Positions 5,814-6,566 of a DNA stretch of 6,566 bases are shown here, in pieces. A model generated the notes under the pieces. It saw nothing but the letters and a program-made list of their open reading frames with translations, was not told where the DNA came from and did not search any database. Source of the stretch: Acidobacteriota bacterium (GTDB lineage Bacteria > Acidobacteriota > Terriglobia > UBA7540); the NCBI GenBank assembly GCA_021827255.1, contig JAKAWO010000172.1:1-6566 (forward strand). The letters are read 5' to 3'. The position numbers and the translations under genes were made by a program. Every line of letters starts with the position of its first letter. Position 1 is the first letter of the stretch.

Positions 5814-6524
5814 ATGTCGCATCCCGTCGTCGAAATTCGCAACCTCTCCAAGGTTTTTGAGCGCGATTCGTTCACCGTGTCCGCCCTTGAACAGGTTGAC
5901 CTCACCGTCGCCGAAGGCGAATTCCTCTGCTTGATGGGCCCGTCGGGGTCCGGCAAAACCACGCTGCTCAATATCATCGCCGGCATTGACCGTCCGACCT
6001 CGGGCGAGGTCAAGGTTCTTGGCGAAGACATCAGCCGGTTGAATGAAGACCGTCTCGCCGCTTGGCGCAACGTTCACATTGGGTTTGTTTTTCAAACCTT
6101 CAATCTGATCCCGGTCCTCACTGCGTACGAAAATGTTGAACTGCCGCTCCTGCTGACCCGTCTCACCTCCGCCGAGCGTCGCCGTCACGTGAATACCGCG
6201 CTCGAGTTGATGGGGCTTGCCGACCGCATGGACCACTATCCTCGCCAACTTTCCGGCGGGCAGGAGCAGCGCGTCGCCATCGCTCGCGCCATGGTCAGCG
6301 ACCCCACGCTGCTCGTTTGCGATGAGCCGACCGGCGACCTTGATGCCCAGTCAGCGGAAGAAATCTTGCAAATCCTCAGCCGCTTGAACCGTGATTTCCA
6401 TAAGCCAATCATCATGGTCACACACGACCCCCGAGCGGCGGGTTTTGCCAGCCTCATCCGGCACCTTGAGAAAGGACGGTTGTTGCCCAATGGCGCATCC
6501 TCTTCATCCCCGCGGCCGGGTTAA
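5814..6524 (+). CDS. ABC transporter ATP-binding protein (MacB/LolD type)
   Basis: A 236-residue cytoplasmic ATPase of the MacB/LolD/FtsE group that powers FtsX-type permeases. All catalytic motifs are intact: Walker A GPSGSGKTT (42-50), Q-loop glutamine 94 in FVFQTFNLIP, the signature LSGGQEQRVAIARA (146-159), Walker B LLVCD (166-170) with catalytic E171, D-loop GDLD (174-177), and H-loop H204 in MVTHDPRAA. The length is normal for the family. The short tail after LLPNG is Ser/Pro-rich and probably disordered. It directly follows the adaptor and completes an exporter module with permease 3. As the only complete ATPase in the window it might also serve permeases 1 and 2. The product is probably a dimer docked on the permease coupling loops. 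Confidence 0.95.
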   Translation: MSHPVVEIRNLSKVFERDSFTVSALEQVDLTVAEGEFLCLMGPSGSGKTTLLNIIAGIDRPTSGEVKVLGEDISRLNEDRLAAWRNVHIGFVFQTFNLIPVLTAYENVELPLLLTRLTSAERRRHVNTALELMGLADRMDHYPRQLSGGQEQRVAIARAMVSDPTLLVCDEPTGDLDAQSAEEILQILSRLNRDFHKPIIMVTHDPRAAGFASLIRHLEKGRLLPNGASSSSPRPG

Positions 6525-6566
6525 GCCCAACCCTGCGTCCCAAAGCCGGCCGAGACGCCGTCGGCA
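6490..6566 (+). CDS. Possible start of a downstream gene (weak, cut by window edge)
   Basis: An ATG at 6490 opens a frame that overlaps the ATPase tail and stays open to the window end (25 codons). It reads MAHPLHPRGRVKPN and then becomes Arg-rich. A basic cytoplasmic N-tail before a membrane protein would look like this, and AAAGGA lies at 6471-6476, although 13 bases is a long spacing. In GC-rich DNA a short open frame over an Arg/Pro-coding region can arise by chance. I include it only because the operon may continue to the right. Confidence 0.2.
   Translation, partial: MAHPLHPRGRVKPNPASQSRPRRRR
6545..6565 (+). terminator. Possible stem-loop at the right edge
   Basis: GCCGGC (6545-6550) pairs with GTCGGC-type bases at 6560-6565 to give a 6-bp stem with one G-U pair and a 9-base loop, 20 bases after the ATPase stop. 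It could be the base of a terminator, but the sequence ends one base later so no T-run can be seen. It is mutually doubtful with the overlapping candidate reading frame at 6490. Confidence 0.2.

Noticed and set aside
5327..6070. Long antisense open frame (247 codons) across the adaptor-ATPase junction
   Set aside because: It lies opposite two well-recognised genes. Its length is explained by high GC at third codon positions of the sense genes; it shows no domain and no ribosome site of note.

Overview
The window is GC-rich (roughly 60% by eye) and tightly packed, with every gene on the plus strand. It reads as part of a chromosomal transporter locus from a Gram-negative bacterium. The gene mix (FtsX/MacB-type permeases, a PadR regulator, and a membrane-fusion adaptor with a basic cytoplasmic N-tail) is most reminiscent of Acidobacteriota, with Verrucomicrobiota or Planctomycetota as alternatives. 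This assignment is inference from protein style; no marker gene is present.

Layout from left to right. A 16-codon gene remnant ends at 53 and may be the tail of an ABC ATPase. It is followed by permease 1 (60-1412), a 60-bp promoter/operator gap (1413-1472), a PadR-family repressor (1473-2054) and permease 2 (2051-3202, 4-base ATGA overlap with padR). Next comes a 77-bp AT-richer gap holding a long hairpin with an 8-bp periodicity (3203-3279). The second block is permease 3 (3280-4443), a periplasmic adaptor (4451-5812) and an ABC ATPase (5814-6524). The last 42 bases hold no certain gene; a weak candidate reading frame starts at 6490.

How the parts fit. Permease 3, the adaptor and the ATPase together form a complete MacAB-like export module. 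The ATPase powers the permease, and the adaptor carries the R-x3-L-x6-S motif used to dock on TolC-like outer membrane factors. No outer membrane factor is encoded here. Permeases 1 and 2 are close paralogs that flank padR and share nearly identical DNA patches. They probably work as a pair, with either an upstream ATPase or the one in this window. PadR probably represses its own transcript, since its start codon and predicted -10 element sit inside a cluster of TGTCA/TGACA half-sites. The cargo cannot be told from sequence.

Most of the window is a recognisable exporter locus. The parts that stand out are the four small palindromes packed around the padR start, the 8-bp-periodic hairpin before permease 3, and the two extra membrane helices inserted in permease 1. 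I do not see evidence for a wholly new enzyme system.
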